Below, piece by piece: positions 55,459-62,955 of a stretch of 63,080 bases of DNA (positions are counted from its first letter, which is position 1; each line of letters opens with the position of its first letter). This DNA is from Thermotalea metallivorans (GTDB lineage Bacteria; Bacillota; Clostridia; Peptostreptococcales; Thermotaleaceae). The position numbers and the translations under genes were made by a program. The notes under the pieces are model-generated. The model was not told the DNA's origin. It did no database searches and saw only the letters and a program-made list of their open reading frames with translations. The DNA lies in NCBI RefSeq assembly GCF_001562415.1, contig NZ_LOEE01000042.1:1-63080 (forward strand). The letters are read 5' to 3'.

Positions 55459-56136
55459 TCACATATCCTCCATGCCACGATATTTATTCATGATTTTGCT
55501 AAATATTTCTGCCGTAGATGGAGGGGTATAGGTGATGGCATTGGCCCCTGCTTCAATTGTTTTCGTAATCGATGCATCGGTGGGTCCTCCCGTAGCAATA
55601 ATAGGAAATTGCGGATAATCCCTGCGTATTCGTTTCACAATCTCTGCTGTATTGGAACCCCCTGAGACATTAAAAATATTCGTTCCGGCCCTGATTCGTC
55701 CGTCAATGTCGTCATCCTCCGAAACTACTGTTACCACAATGGGAATATCAATCCTCTCCTTCATTTCGGCAATGACCTCATTTGGCGTAGGTGCATTGAG
55801 TACCACGCCAATGGCTCCTTGAAACTCGGCATGGAGGGCGATGTTAATTGAACGCTGCCCGGTGGTCAATCCGCCGCCAACACCGGTAAACACAGGAACA
55901 GGAGCAACTTCCATGATCGCCTGAGTAATGGAGGGTTGGGGCGTGAAAGGGTAGACCGCTATAATTGCATCGGCGTTAGTATTTTTAATAATGGCCACAT
56001 CCGTAGAAAACAAAATGGATTTTACTCTTTTCCCCAGTATTCGAATTCCACTTGCCTTGTAAATGACCTGGGGAACCTGTATGATGTTTTTTCGAAGTTC
56101 CGTGGTGATTTCCGGCACAAACTTCTCCTTTTCCAT
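55459..56136 (-). CDS. TIM-barrel protein of uncertain activity
   Basis: A 225-residue predicted alpha/beta barrel often labelled hydrolase in clostridia. It has FTGVGGGLTTGQR near 85, a phosphate-binding-type loop GSNTAEIVKRI near 165, and FPIIATGGPTDASITKTIEAG near 185 that resembles the phosphate sites of pyridoxal or IMP-type barrels. AGGGAGGATTTTTAT fixes the ATG at 56136. It follows the ornithine-racemase-like gene by 43 bases, and the two appear to be a co-transcribed pair. The reaction is not established. Confidence 0.6.
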   Translation of the reverse strand: MEKEKFVPEITTELRKNIIQVPQVIYKASGIRILGKRVKSILFSTDVAIIKNTNADAIIAVYPFTPQPSITQAIMEVAPVPVFTGVGGGLTTGQRSINIALHAEFQGAIGVVLNAPTPNEVIAEMKERIDIPIVVTVVSEDDDIDGRIRAGTNIFNVSGGSNTAEIVKRIRRDYPQFPIIATGGPTDASITKTIEAGANAITYTPPSTAEIFSKIMNKYRGMEDM

Positions 56137-56179
56137 ATAAAAATCCTCCCTATCAAAACTGGCCTTTTCCATTGCATCT

Positions 56180-57277
56180 CTATTGGAATTTGCCTTTTTC
56201 TTTTTTATCCGGCTGCCTTATGATTTCCTTGGCTACATAGGCAGAAGTCATGGCAGCCAAGAGTGCACCGTAATTCATCTTCAACTCCACAATATCCCCA
56301 ACCCGATAGGCCTCCTGTGCATCTGTAATATCTAAAATCAAATGATCGCTGCTGGCACCCAAAACCGTAACATTTGCATCCTTCGGCTTGATGCCGTCCA
56401 ATAGAATATCCTGCCTTCCCAATGCCAAAATAGCCCGCTTCCGCATGCCTTTTTCAACGAACTGGGGTATATGTCCAAAGGCATCCACACCCCTCTTTCC
56501 GATAGGCACGGAGGGCTTGGTCTTAATTTCAACGATTTCTCCAAAAAGACAAAAAGCGTCATCATATAGTCCTTCTATGGTCTTATCATATACGTCTTCC
56601 TTCCCCAACACAATCGGTTCTCCGAGCCGCAGTTGATTAATTTCCTCCGGCATTTGATTCTCCCAAATTAAATGGAGACTGTTGGAATTTCCTCCGGAAA
56701 GATATAGGATTTGAATCCCGTATCTCTGTTCTATCCTCTTTTTCATTTCAACCAATTTTTCCAATGTATGCTTCTCAGGAATGACGCCCCCGTAGCATCC
56801 GAAGTTTGCACCCAGCCCAACGAGCCGAATTCCCCTTAGGGCGATGATCTTTTCTATTATTTCATCTGCTTCATCTTCCCAAATTCCTTCCCGCAGATCC
56901 CCTAGATCTATCATTAAAATCACTTGATGCTGGCACCCCTTTTTTAGTGCTGTCTGAGAGATTCTTTCCATAACCTCGATCTCAGAATTGATACTTATAT
57001 CTGCATATTCTATCACTTCTTCAATCTCACTGAGCATGGGTATTCTGAGCATCATCTTCGGAACAGGAATCTCCTTGAGCTTTTTTATATTGCTTATCCT
57101 CGAATCTGCAAGCATAGGAATCCCAGCTTCCACAAGGGTGCGGGCAATTTCAGGGTCCCCTAGAAAAACCTTAGTGACAGCAACAATCTCTATCCCCTTT
57201 TTTCTGCACATCTCTACCAACATTTTTGCATTATGGTGAAGTTTCGGAAGATGAATTTCCAATTTCGGATATGTCAT
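56180..57277 (-). CDS. ornithine-racemase-like PLP enzyme
   Basis: A 365-residue PLP enzyme of the alanine-racemase N-terminal fold. The PLP lysine is K36 in AVTKVFLGD; LGANFGCYGG and LSGGNSNSLHL hold the phosphate, and RLGEPIVLG lies near 218. Length and motifs match the Orr group, which racemises ornithine in Stickland metabolism. The usual ornithine aminomutase genes are absent, so a different amino-acid substrate is possible. GGGGG precedes the ATG. A TIM-barrel gene follows in the same unit. Confidence 0.85.
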   Translation of the reverse strand: MTYPKLEIHLPKLHHNAKMLVEMCRKKGIEIVAVTKVFLGDPEIARTLVEAGIPMLADSRISNIKKLKEIPVPKMMLRIPMLSEIEEVIEYADISINSEIEVMERISQTALKKGCQHQVILMIDLGDLREGIWEDEADEIIEKIIALRGIRLVGLGANFGCYGGVIPEKHTLEKLVEMKKRIEQRYGIQILYLSGGNSNSLHLIWENQMPEEINQLRLGEPIVLGKEDVYDKTIEGLYDDAFCLFGEIVEIKTKPSVPIGKRGVDAFGHIPQFVEKGMRKRAILALGRQDILLDGIKPKDANVTVLGASSDHLILDITDAQEAYRVGDIVELKMNYGALLAAMTSAYVAKEIIRQPDKKEKGKFQ

Positions 57278-57737
57278 AAAAAACCCCCTTTTTATGCAGG
57301 CAAACTTGAAAGTGTGAATCTATGGCGATCTCTGGCGAGAATCATTTCTCACGAATTGATCCCATTTTGCAATTTCATGCCTGCTAATACTATTATAGCT
57401 TGTGAGTTCAAAAAATTCAGTCATTTTTTGAATATCAAACCCTCTCCCATCAATATAGACATATTTCACTGACAATAAACATCCATCATAGTTGGTTAAA
57501 GAAACAGATAGATAGAAAACCAAGACAGATCTCAATAAGGAACCTAAGTCTAAGATTTTTTCTGCAAATACTAAAATTTTTTTGATTATTCTACAAAATT
57601 CGACTACGACTGTGTCATTATATATAGTATGATATATAATATGATAGAAAAAATAGGACCAACGGCCTATAAATTATAGAAAAAAACGACAAAATATGAT
57701 AATATTTTTTTTAGATTTTCTGGAAGGCGGTGTAAAT
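57278..57737. other. gene-free stretch, 460 bases
   Basis: A divergent intergenic region with the promoters of the racemase-like gene (leftward) and of the unknown/CBS-GGDEF pair (rightward). A 71-codon leftward frame near 57320-57535 has a TTG start and no ribosome site. A TATAAT (57635-57640) with GTGTCA 17 bases before it may be the rightward promoter. Confidence 0.45.
57392..57397 (-). promoter_or_regulatory. -10 element for the racemase-like gene
   Basis: Read leftward, TATAAT at 57397-57392 has CTGAAT 17 bases upstream as a poor -35. It lies about 115 bases before the start at 57277. Confidence 0.4.
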
Positions 57738-58088
57738 ATGGAAATACAAGTAGAAAATAAAAAAAAGGCGGAAATAACCATGCGGCTGTCTGAATTTGAA
57801 ATGCCTCCTATGCAGGATGTACTGCTCGTGGGCAAACGGGCACCTATCGGTCCGGAAGCCACAAGGAGAATGGTTGATATTTTATCCCCGGAACAGTATG
57901 AAATCATCAAGGTGGATCATACCGTCATCGAAGCCATTGTTGTCAGAAAATCACTGCTTCATATGCTGCAGCAGGAAAAGTTAATTGATCTAATTCTTGA
58001 GGAAGGAGGCAAGATTGCTAACGAATCCATGATCATCAAAGCCCAGATCCATGTGGTGCTTCATGTTAGCAAATCTATAGATTTATGA
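57738..58088 (+). CDS. unknown protein coupled to a GGDEF cyclase
   Basis: A soluble 116-residue protein. Its core is VLLVGKRAPIGPEATRRM (28-45) and VDHTVIEAIVVRKSLLHML, ending in IKAQIHVVLHVSKSIDL; no membrane segment or signal peptide. GGCGGTGTAAAT precedes the ATG at 57738. The gene overlaps the CBS-GGDEF gene by four bases (ATGA), so the two are translated together in near-equal amounts, and the product may be a partner or sensor for the cyclase. I do not recognise the family. Confidence 0.7.
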   Translation: MEIQVENKKKAEITMRLSEFEMPPMQDVLLVGKRAPIGPEATRRMVDILSPEQYEIIKVDHTVIEAIVVRKSLLHMLQQEKLIDLILEEGGKIANESMIIKAQIHVVLHVSKSIDL

Positions 58089-58960
58089 TAAGACAGGTTA
58101 GTGAAATCATGATCAAAAATTTTACAATCGTAAATGCCCTCCAAAGCGTGGAATATATCCGGAACATCTATGCAGAAAAAGAAGTTGAATGCTTCCCTGT
58201 AACAGAAGAAGGCAAGATCATTGGCATATTGACCAGCAAAGATCTGATGAAATCCCATTTCAATAGGATTGCTGCGGATGCCATGTCAGGAAAATTCCAA
58301 TGTATTTCTCCTTCTACGCCTGTATGGAAAGCCCACGAACTGTTGAATGAAGAAGGTATGGATGCTCTTATCGTCCAAGAAAACCATGAATTGGTCGGAT
58401 TAATCACAAAAGGTCTTTTGAAGGCAGAACTCGGCAAGCACATTGATTTGCTTACGGATTTGTATAAAAGCGATTACATATACTATCATGCTGCTGAACT
58501 CATGGAAGCAGGACATGAAATATCGATCATATTTATCGATATCAATAATTTTGGTTCTATAAATAAAGAATTGGGGCATATTGTCGGAGACAAGATTTTA
58601 AAGGAAGTTGCCCTCATATTGCAGAAAAATCTTCCCCAAGAAACCTTCCTCTGCAGGTTTGGAGGAGATGAATTTGCTATACTGACTCCCTATTATATCC
58701 ATGAATGTAAAATGATTGCGGAAAAATTACTGAAAGCCGTTAAGGCCCATTCCTTTCCTGACAATGTTCCCGTGAGCTTATCTGCAGGCATTGCAGGTGG
58801 GAGAAGACATAATCACAGATCCGGCGATACTTTTCCCACCGTTTCCAATTTACTCAACATTGCAAGTATTGCTTCGACAAAGGCAAAGAAGGAATTATCC
58901 AATCTTTTTGTTGGAGAAACAGGCTTTGCAGATGGAATTGCCCAAACCTATTCTTCATGA
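58085..58960 (+). CDS. CBS-pair diguanylate cyclase
   Basis: A 291-residue cyclase with two CBS domains (about 1-60 and 65-120) that may bind a nucleotide, and a GGDEF domain (about 135-285) with an intact GGDEF at 193-197. It would make cyclic di-GMP. The RxxD inhibitory site five residues before GGDEF is absent. The gene is translationally coupled to the preceding unknown protein. With the HD-GYP protein at 3 kb it gives the cell synthesis and breakdown of cyclic di-GMP. Confidence 0.9.
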   Translation: MIRQVSEIMIKNFTIVNALQSVEYIRNIYAEKEVECFPVTEEGKIIGILTSKDLMKSHFNRIAADAMSGKFQCISPSTPVWKAHELLNEEGMDALIVQENHELVGLITKGLLKAELGKHIDLLTDLYKSDYIYYHAAELMEAGHEISIIFIDINNFGSINKELGHIVGDKILKEVALILQKNLPQETFLCRFGGDEFAILTPYYIHECKMIAEKLLKAVKAHSFPDNVPVSLSAGIAGGRRHNHRSGDTFPTVSNLLNIASIASTKAKKELSNLFVGETGFADGIAQTYSS

Positions 58961-59240
58961 CCCTATCCTGTCACCCCCCCGCTGATGCAGCAGCTCAGTG
59001 GGGGCCTGCCAAACAAGATACAAGTTTTCCAAAAACAACCAAAATAGCAATGCAGCCCGCCACTGAATCAAAGATTCAGATTTGCCAATTTTCTTCCCTT
59101 GCGATCTCTGCCAATAATGCCATATTTCTTCTAGAAGCCATATAGAGAACTTTTTCCTTTCCATTGAGATTGCCGATGATCTCTTAAGCACCCACATGGG
59201 GGGTTTTTGAAAACGCGCCATCACCTCTACTGCTGTATCC

Positions 59241-59627
59241 TCAATAGGATATAATATCTACCTCGTCTTCTTGTTCCTTTTGAAATCCCACCACAATTTT
59301 ATTGGGCAAACATATGATACTTTGATACTTTTTTCTAATCCAGCCCGTGTCAGAACATATGGCATCAGGGCATATCTTTCTATCCATCTCTAGCATCCGT
59401 ACGACTCCATCCTTCACCTCAATATATCCCCGATGACGACCGAACGGAAATTCGTAAATTTTTCCACCGTCGTTTTCTCCTATAGAGATTTTTTTTATCT
59501 CTTTCCCATCAACGCGAATCCATACATATTTCTGTTTTACGCTTGTATTGAAAAAGATCGTCAGGAACATCGCCGGTAAACTGACGACAAGTATAAAAAA
59601 TATCAAAAACTTATCCCATTTTGTCAT
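59241..59627 (-). CDS. NusG-domain-II protein, membrane-anchored
   Basis: A 128-residue protein with an N-terminal anchor (FLIFFILVVSLPAMFLTIFF, 7-26) and an extracellular domain of the NusG domain II type: VWIRVDGKEIKKI near 40, GYIEVKDGVVRMLE near 70, CPDAICSDTGWIRK near 88 and IICLPNKIVVGF near 107. The family is common in Firmicutes beside Gx-transporter or heptaprenyl synthase genes, absent here. ATG at 59627 overlaps the preceding stop by 17 bases. It is the last firm gene of a three-gene unit with two zinc-ribbon proteins. Confidence 0.85.
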   Translation of the reverse strand: MTKWDKFLIFFILVVSLPAMFLTIFFNTSVKQKYVWIRVDGKEIKKISIGENDGGKIYEFPFGRHRGYIEVKDGVVRMLEMDRKICPDAICSDTGWIRKKYQSIICLPNKIVVGFQKEQEDEVDIISY

Positions 59628-59928
59628 AGCCTTCAACTCCATCACCATTGGATAGATCCTTTTTTCCTGCCTTTGCCTGTTCCACACTGGGATAACTGCA
59701 ATAAGGGCAATTTCTCCAAATCACGCTGATCCAACAACCGCATCCTGGACACCTTCTTTTTAATTCTATCCTGCAGCGAGGGCAGTAGACAAAATCTTCT
59801 TTTATGGGATGTCCACAGTGAAAACAGGTAAATTCCATCTCCTTTGTATTGCACATGCAATCTTTAGATTCTTTTGTACAAATAAGATAAACAATCAATG
59901 CCAAAAGAATTATACCGATCAACATCAT
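59611..59928 (-). CDS. membrane-anchored double zinc-ribbon protein
   Basis: A 105-residue protein with an N-terminal transmembrane helix (about 2-18) and four Cys pairs: CFHCG, CPRCR, CPGCG and CPYCS, forming two zinc ribbons. GGAGATGATAGAAG precedes the ATG. The stop overlaps the NusG-II gene by 17 bases, and the next zinc-ribbon gene ends 6 bases upstream, so all three are an operon. The role is unknown. Confidence 0.75.
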   Translation of the reverse strand: MMLIGIILLALIVYLICTKESKDCMCNTKEMEFTCFHCGHPIKEDFVYCPRCRIELKRRCPGCGCWISVIWRNCPYCSYPSVEQAKAGKKDLSNGDGVEGYDKMG

Positions 59929-59934
59929 CTTCTA

Positions 59935-60213
59935 TCATCTCCCCCTCTCTAATCCACAGTAAGGACATATACTCCATGTTTCTTCCACTTCAGCAGCACA
60001 TCCCTGACAAAGTGTTCTCTGCAGTTTCTTTTTGGGCCAATCCGTTAAAACCAATGCCAATAATAATATGGCCCCCACAACCCCTGCCAATTTTAATCCC
60101 CACACGCCCGTACCGCAAATGCGGTCGAAATCAGGATGATATATATTTCCAACATAAATAACGAGTGCAATGAGTATCAGCCCCGTTACGACAATCCCGA
60201 TTTTTTTCTTCAT
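59935..60213 (-). CDS. zinc-ribbon membrane protein
   Basis: A 92-residue protein with two transmembrane helices (about 5-21 and 42-60) and a C-terminal zinc ribbon: LCQGCAAEVE and ICPYCGLE. AATGGGGTGAAGAA precedes the ATG at 60213. It is the first gene of the zinc-ribbon/NusG-II operon and is divergent from a SHOCT-domain gene 490 bases away, with the nested inverted-repeat element between them. Confidence 0.75.
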   Translation of the reverse strand: MKKKIGIVVTGLILIALVIYVGNIYHPDFDRICGTGVWGLKLAGVVGAILLLALVLTDWPKKKLQRTLCQGCAAEVEETWSICPYCGLERGR

Positions 60214-60700
60214 TTCTTCACCCCATTTTTCTATCCTGCTACTTTGTCTATGCAAACGACAACACTCTATTTTCTAGAAAATTATTGCAAATTCCATGCC
60301 AAAATATAAAATAATTTGATAACCAATATCTCTTCTTATTGAATTACGCATATCCCCAATTGTGTTTGAAATCATACAATGATTGTTGTATATCTACCAT
60401 TAAAAAAGCTATCTTACAAAAAGATAGCTTTAGCTTGTAGACAAACCCTTGAGATTTGGCTTCCTGCTCAGACCTGCGCCGCTTTTCTGAATAAAAGTAT
60501 AAGGAAAAAAGCGGCTTGCTAATTCGCGACGAAGCCTAAATCTCAAGGGTTCTTACTTATCCAGTTACTTTTTCTATAGACTGAAGCTATCTTACAATAA
60601 AGATAGCTTTTCCATACAGTCCCCTTCTCCACAAAATCTCCATAAAATCTCCACATTTGTCATGTATAATAAAGTAAACTTTTACAAGGAGGTGATTTTC
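60214..60700. other. gene-free stretch, 487 bases, with a structured element
   Basis: Between divergent genes, no coding frame. The dominant content is the nested inverted-repeat element at 60405-60610. On the left side must lie the zinc-ribbon promoter, and on the right that of the SHOCT gene. Terminators are not expected here, which makes the hairpins at 60405 and 60584 unusual. Confidence 0.5.
60405..60609. repeat. nested inverted-repeat element flanked by a duplicated hairpin
   Basis: A hairpin AAAGCTATCTT/AAGATAGCTTT (60405-60431) reappears almost unchanged at 60584-60609. Between them, a 20-21 bp inverted repeat (60444-60463 with 60531-60551, one bulge) encloses a second one, GCCGCTTTT/AAAAGCGGC (60478-60515). 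The left hairpin has six T on its leftward side, the right hairpin four T on its rightward side, so both are outward-facing terminators. It may be a miniature mobile element or a structured RNA gene. Confidence 0.6.
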
Positions 60701-60934
60701 ATGTTTTTATTTCCATTGATCATTATAATTCTTGCTATTTGGTTAATCGTTTATTTATCCACCACGATTGCCAGCAATTCCCACGCTCATACGAATTACA
60801 AAGAAACAAACTACACTCCCCATATGAACAGACCCTTGGAAATATTGAAAGAACGTTATGCTAGAGGGGAGATATCAGAGGAAGAATATTGGAGAATAAA
60901 AAAGAATCTCGAATCAAATGACGGTAAAGGATAA
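60701..60934 (+). CDS. SHOCT-domain membrane protein
   Basis: A 77-residue protein: one N-terminal transmembrane helix (about 2-22, LFPLIIIILAIWLIVYL), a polar His/Asn-rich linker, then a SHOCT domain PLEILKERYARGEISEEEYW (42-61). SHOCT domains are short oligomerisation helices, often at the C-terminus of membrane proteins. GGAGGTGATTTTC precedes the ATG at 60701. It converges on another zinc-ribbon gene 27 bases away. Confidence 0.85.
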   Translation: MFLFPLIIIILAIWLIVYLSTTIASNSHAHTNYKETNYTPHMNRPLEILKERYARGEISEEEYWRIKKNLESNDGKG

Positions 60935-60961
60935 TGCACTTTACCGCCTTTTGTAAATCAT

Positions 60962-61186
60962 TTATTTCCTCAATAATTCTCGCAACCACTGGTTGCCGTC
61001 ATCAAAAATTAGCCTGTGTTTTAGACCTTTTTTCAATTTTGTTCTGCAATAAGGACAAAATCTCCAATGAGATTTTATTTCTTTCATACAACAAATACAA
61101 AAAAAAGTTTCTACTTTTGTTTTACAGTAGGGGCAAAACCGCCATTCATCTTGCAAGGCTTTGCCACAGCGTTTGCAAGGCGCCAT
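60962..61186 (-). CDS. double zinc-ribbon protein
   Basis: A 74-residue soluble protein with four Cys pairs, CKRCG, CPYCK, CICCM and CPYCR, forming two zinc ribbons, then a basic helical tail (KKGLKHRLIFDDG). ATG at 61186 is chosen because the ribbon begins right after it; AAAGTGAT upstream is only a weak ribosome site, and a longer start at 61237 is possible. It is the third zinc-ribbon gene within 1.6 kb, on the opposite strand to the SHOCT gene between them. Confidence 0.7.
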   Translation of the reverse strand: MAPCKRCGKALQDEWRFCPYCKTKVETFFCICCMKEIKSHWRFCPYCRTKLKKGLKHRLIFDDGNQWLRELLRK

Positions 61187-61451
61187 ATGAATCACTTTAA
61201 TATCTGCACTAGCTCCCAAAATAACCACCCCTATCATATTTCATTATATATTCATCATACATGACGGTTTTCCTATTTGTCAAAAACGAATACCATCGAA
61301 AAAACACTTGTTTTGCAAATATTATGTGAATTTGGTCGATTCAATCTTCGTAACTATATTCAGTTTATTTCGACCTATCTTCGATATCGTATGGTGCTGT
61401 CCGCTATAAAACAGCACCGACTATAATCATGATTGTAAGGGGGATACACAT

Positions 61452-62594
61452 ATGAAAAATAATTTATTACCCGTCGGGGCTGACTTGGGAAATGATGCCT
61501 TTAAAATTATAGGCCCTTCGAAACGAGAGTTATTTATTATGAATATTATTGCACCCTGGCACGAAAGAAGAGTTATAAATGAGGATACAAGATTTCCGTT
61601 GAATTTATTGGAAGTAGAGATACAAAGCCAGAACCAGACTCTTGGAAAATATTTCGTAGGAGGAATGGCATATAACTTTAACAGGGGAATATTACGAGAA
61701 AGGACGATTGCAGACCGCCATAACGGAAAAGCCAAGGACATAGAAACCCTAATCGTCCTCATCACTTCCATCGCTGTTTCTCTTTTGAAACCCAACGCCA
61801 AAAAGATTAAGGAAAAGATTATTTTAGGTACAATGCTTCCCACAGAAGAATACTTTAGAAATAATAGAGAGAATGTTTCCATTCTGGAAAACAGGTTAAA
61901 AGGAATTCACTGTATCAAATTCCTCAATCCGGTATTCAACGGAGTTGAAGTTGAATTTGAGATCGTGGATGTTGTTACACAGCCGGAAGGGCTTTGTGCT
62001 ATCAACGCAATGATGTATGATGATCATGGTGAGCTGCTGGATGAGTATGAAAATAATTATGCAGAACGTACAATTTTAGGCTTTGATATAGGGGCCTTAA
62101 CTTCCGATGTTACAGTCATACATAATTTTGAACTTAGAACCTTTTTTGGTATTGATAAAGGAACGATTGATCCTCTCAACAGAATTATCGATTACATAAA
62201 AACAGAATACAAGGTAACCATTCCAAGACACAAACTGGACAATACCATTATTCGCAATGAAAAATTGCTCATCTATGGTGAAGAAATTGCCAATTTCCGT
62301 GATATCTGCAAACAAATGATTGATTATGAGGCTAGGCAGCTTGTGGATGAGTTTTCATCTAAAGCGGCAGCTGCCGGCATTCAATTGCCGGATATAGGCC
62401 TTATCATCCTTTGTGGTGGGGGATCCCTTCTTTTTAAAGAAATTATACAGAAAAATCTCTCTCGAATCCCAATGATGTTTAGCAAGAATGCCATCATGCT
62501 CAATGCCCTTGGTGCTTGGAAAAATGCAAATCGACTAAAAAACAAATATAGCGACAGTTCTTCCCTAGATTATGTGGCAATCACGCAGGAGTGA
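61452..62594 (+). CDS. ParM/StbA-like actin homologue
   Basis: A 380-residue actin-fold ATPase. Phosphate loop 1 is GADLGNDAFK (9-18), phosphate loop 2 is GFDIGALTSDVT near 210-221, and the adenosine site is ILCGGGSLLF near 318-327. In plasmids ParM forms filaments that push DNA apart with the adaptor ParR at a parC repeat. GTAAGGGGGATACACAT precedes the ATG. A small gene follows 22 bases later. I found no tandem repeats upstream that would serve as parC, so this may be a chromosomal or prophage version. Confidence 0.85.
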   Translation: MKNNLLPVGADLGNDAFKIIGPSKRELFIMNIIAPWHERRVINEDTRFPLNLLEVEIQSQNQTLGKYFVGGMAYNFNRGILRERTIADRHNGKAKDIETLIVLITSIAVSLLKPNAKKIKEKIILGTMLPTEEYFRNNRENVSILENRLKGIHCIKFLNPVFNGVEVEFEIVDVVTQPEGLCAINAMMYDDHGELLDEYENNYAERTILGFDIGALTSDVTVIHNFELRTFFGIDKGTIDPLNRIIDYIKTEYKVTIPRHKLDNTIIRNEKLLIYGEEIANFRDICKQMIDYEARQLVDEFSSKAAAAGIQLPDIGLIILCGGGSLLFKEIIQKNLSRIPMMFSKNAIMLNALGAWKNANRLKNKYSDSSSLDYVAITQE

Positions 62595-62616
62595 TCGGAA
62601 GGAAGGTGCATGGACA

Positions 62617-62955
62617 TTGTCAGATCAATCTCAGTATATCTATAGGATTCAACTTCCCGCTGCCACATCCAAGGATGTAGTCGAATGGTTTGAAATGATG
62701 AATGCCAATGAGCGCCTATCGGATGAATTGATTTATCTTGTGCATAATAGCCTGAAGAAAGAGAATCTCTTTGTCAAATCTGATTTGCAGCATGAAAAAA
62801 CTGAGGAAATTCAAGATAATTCCTCTCAGTCTTTATGCAATCAGGAGGATTTTTTTCACAATCTTTATAACTGGCAGGATTCCAATAATCATCTCTTTCA
62901 AGAGGACAATACCCATGAAGAAAAGAAGACAAAAAAGAAAATGTTGTCGATATAA
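62617..62955 (+). CDS. small partner of the ParM-like protein, possible ParR analogue
   Basis: A 112-residue protein with a structured N-terminal part (YIYRIQLPAATSKDVVEWFE, 7-26, then ANERLSDELIYLVHNSLKK) and a polar, acidic C-terminal part ending in basic KKTKKKMLSI. ParR-type adaptors likewise have an N-terminal DNA-binding fold and a disordered tail that binds ParM. The start is TTG at 62617, after AAGGAAGGTG. Its stop coincides with the 3' end of a group II intron, so its natural C-terminus may have been altered. Partner role is inferred only from position. Confidence 0.6.
   Translation: MSDQSQYIYRIQLPAATSKDVVEWFEMMNANERLSDELIYLVHNSLKKENLFVKSDLQHEKTEEIQDNSSQSLCNQEDFFHNLYNWQDSNNHLFQEDNTHEEKKTKKKMLSI

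Noticed and set aside
57320-57535. Leftward 71-codon frame in the divergent region
   Set aside because: TTG start without a ribosome site, and the racemase-like gene's likely -10 element lies within it.
58955-59224. Leftward 89-codon frame after the NusG-II gene
   Set aside because: It has an improbable number of Trp residues and no separate ribosome site; the shorter shifted frame described in the findings fits better.
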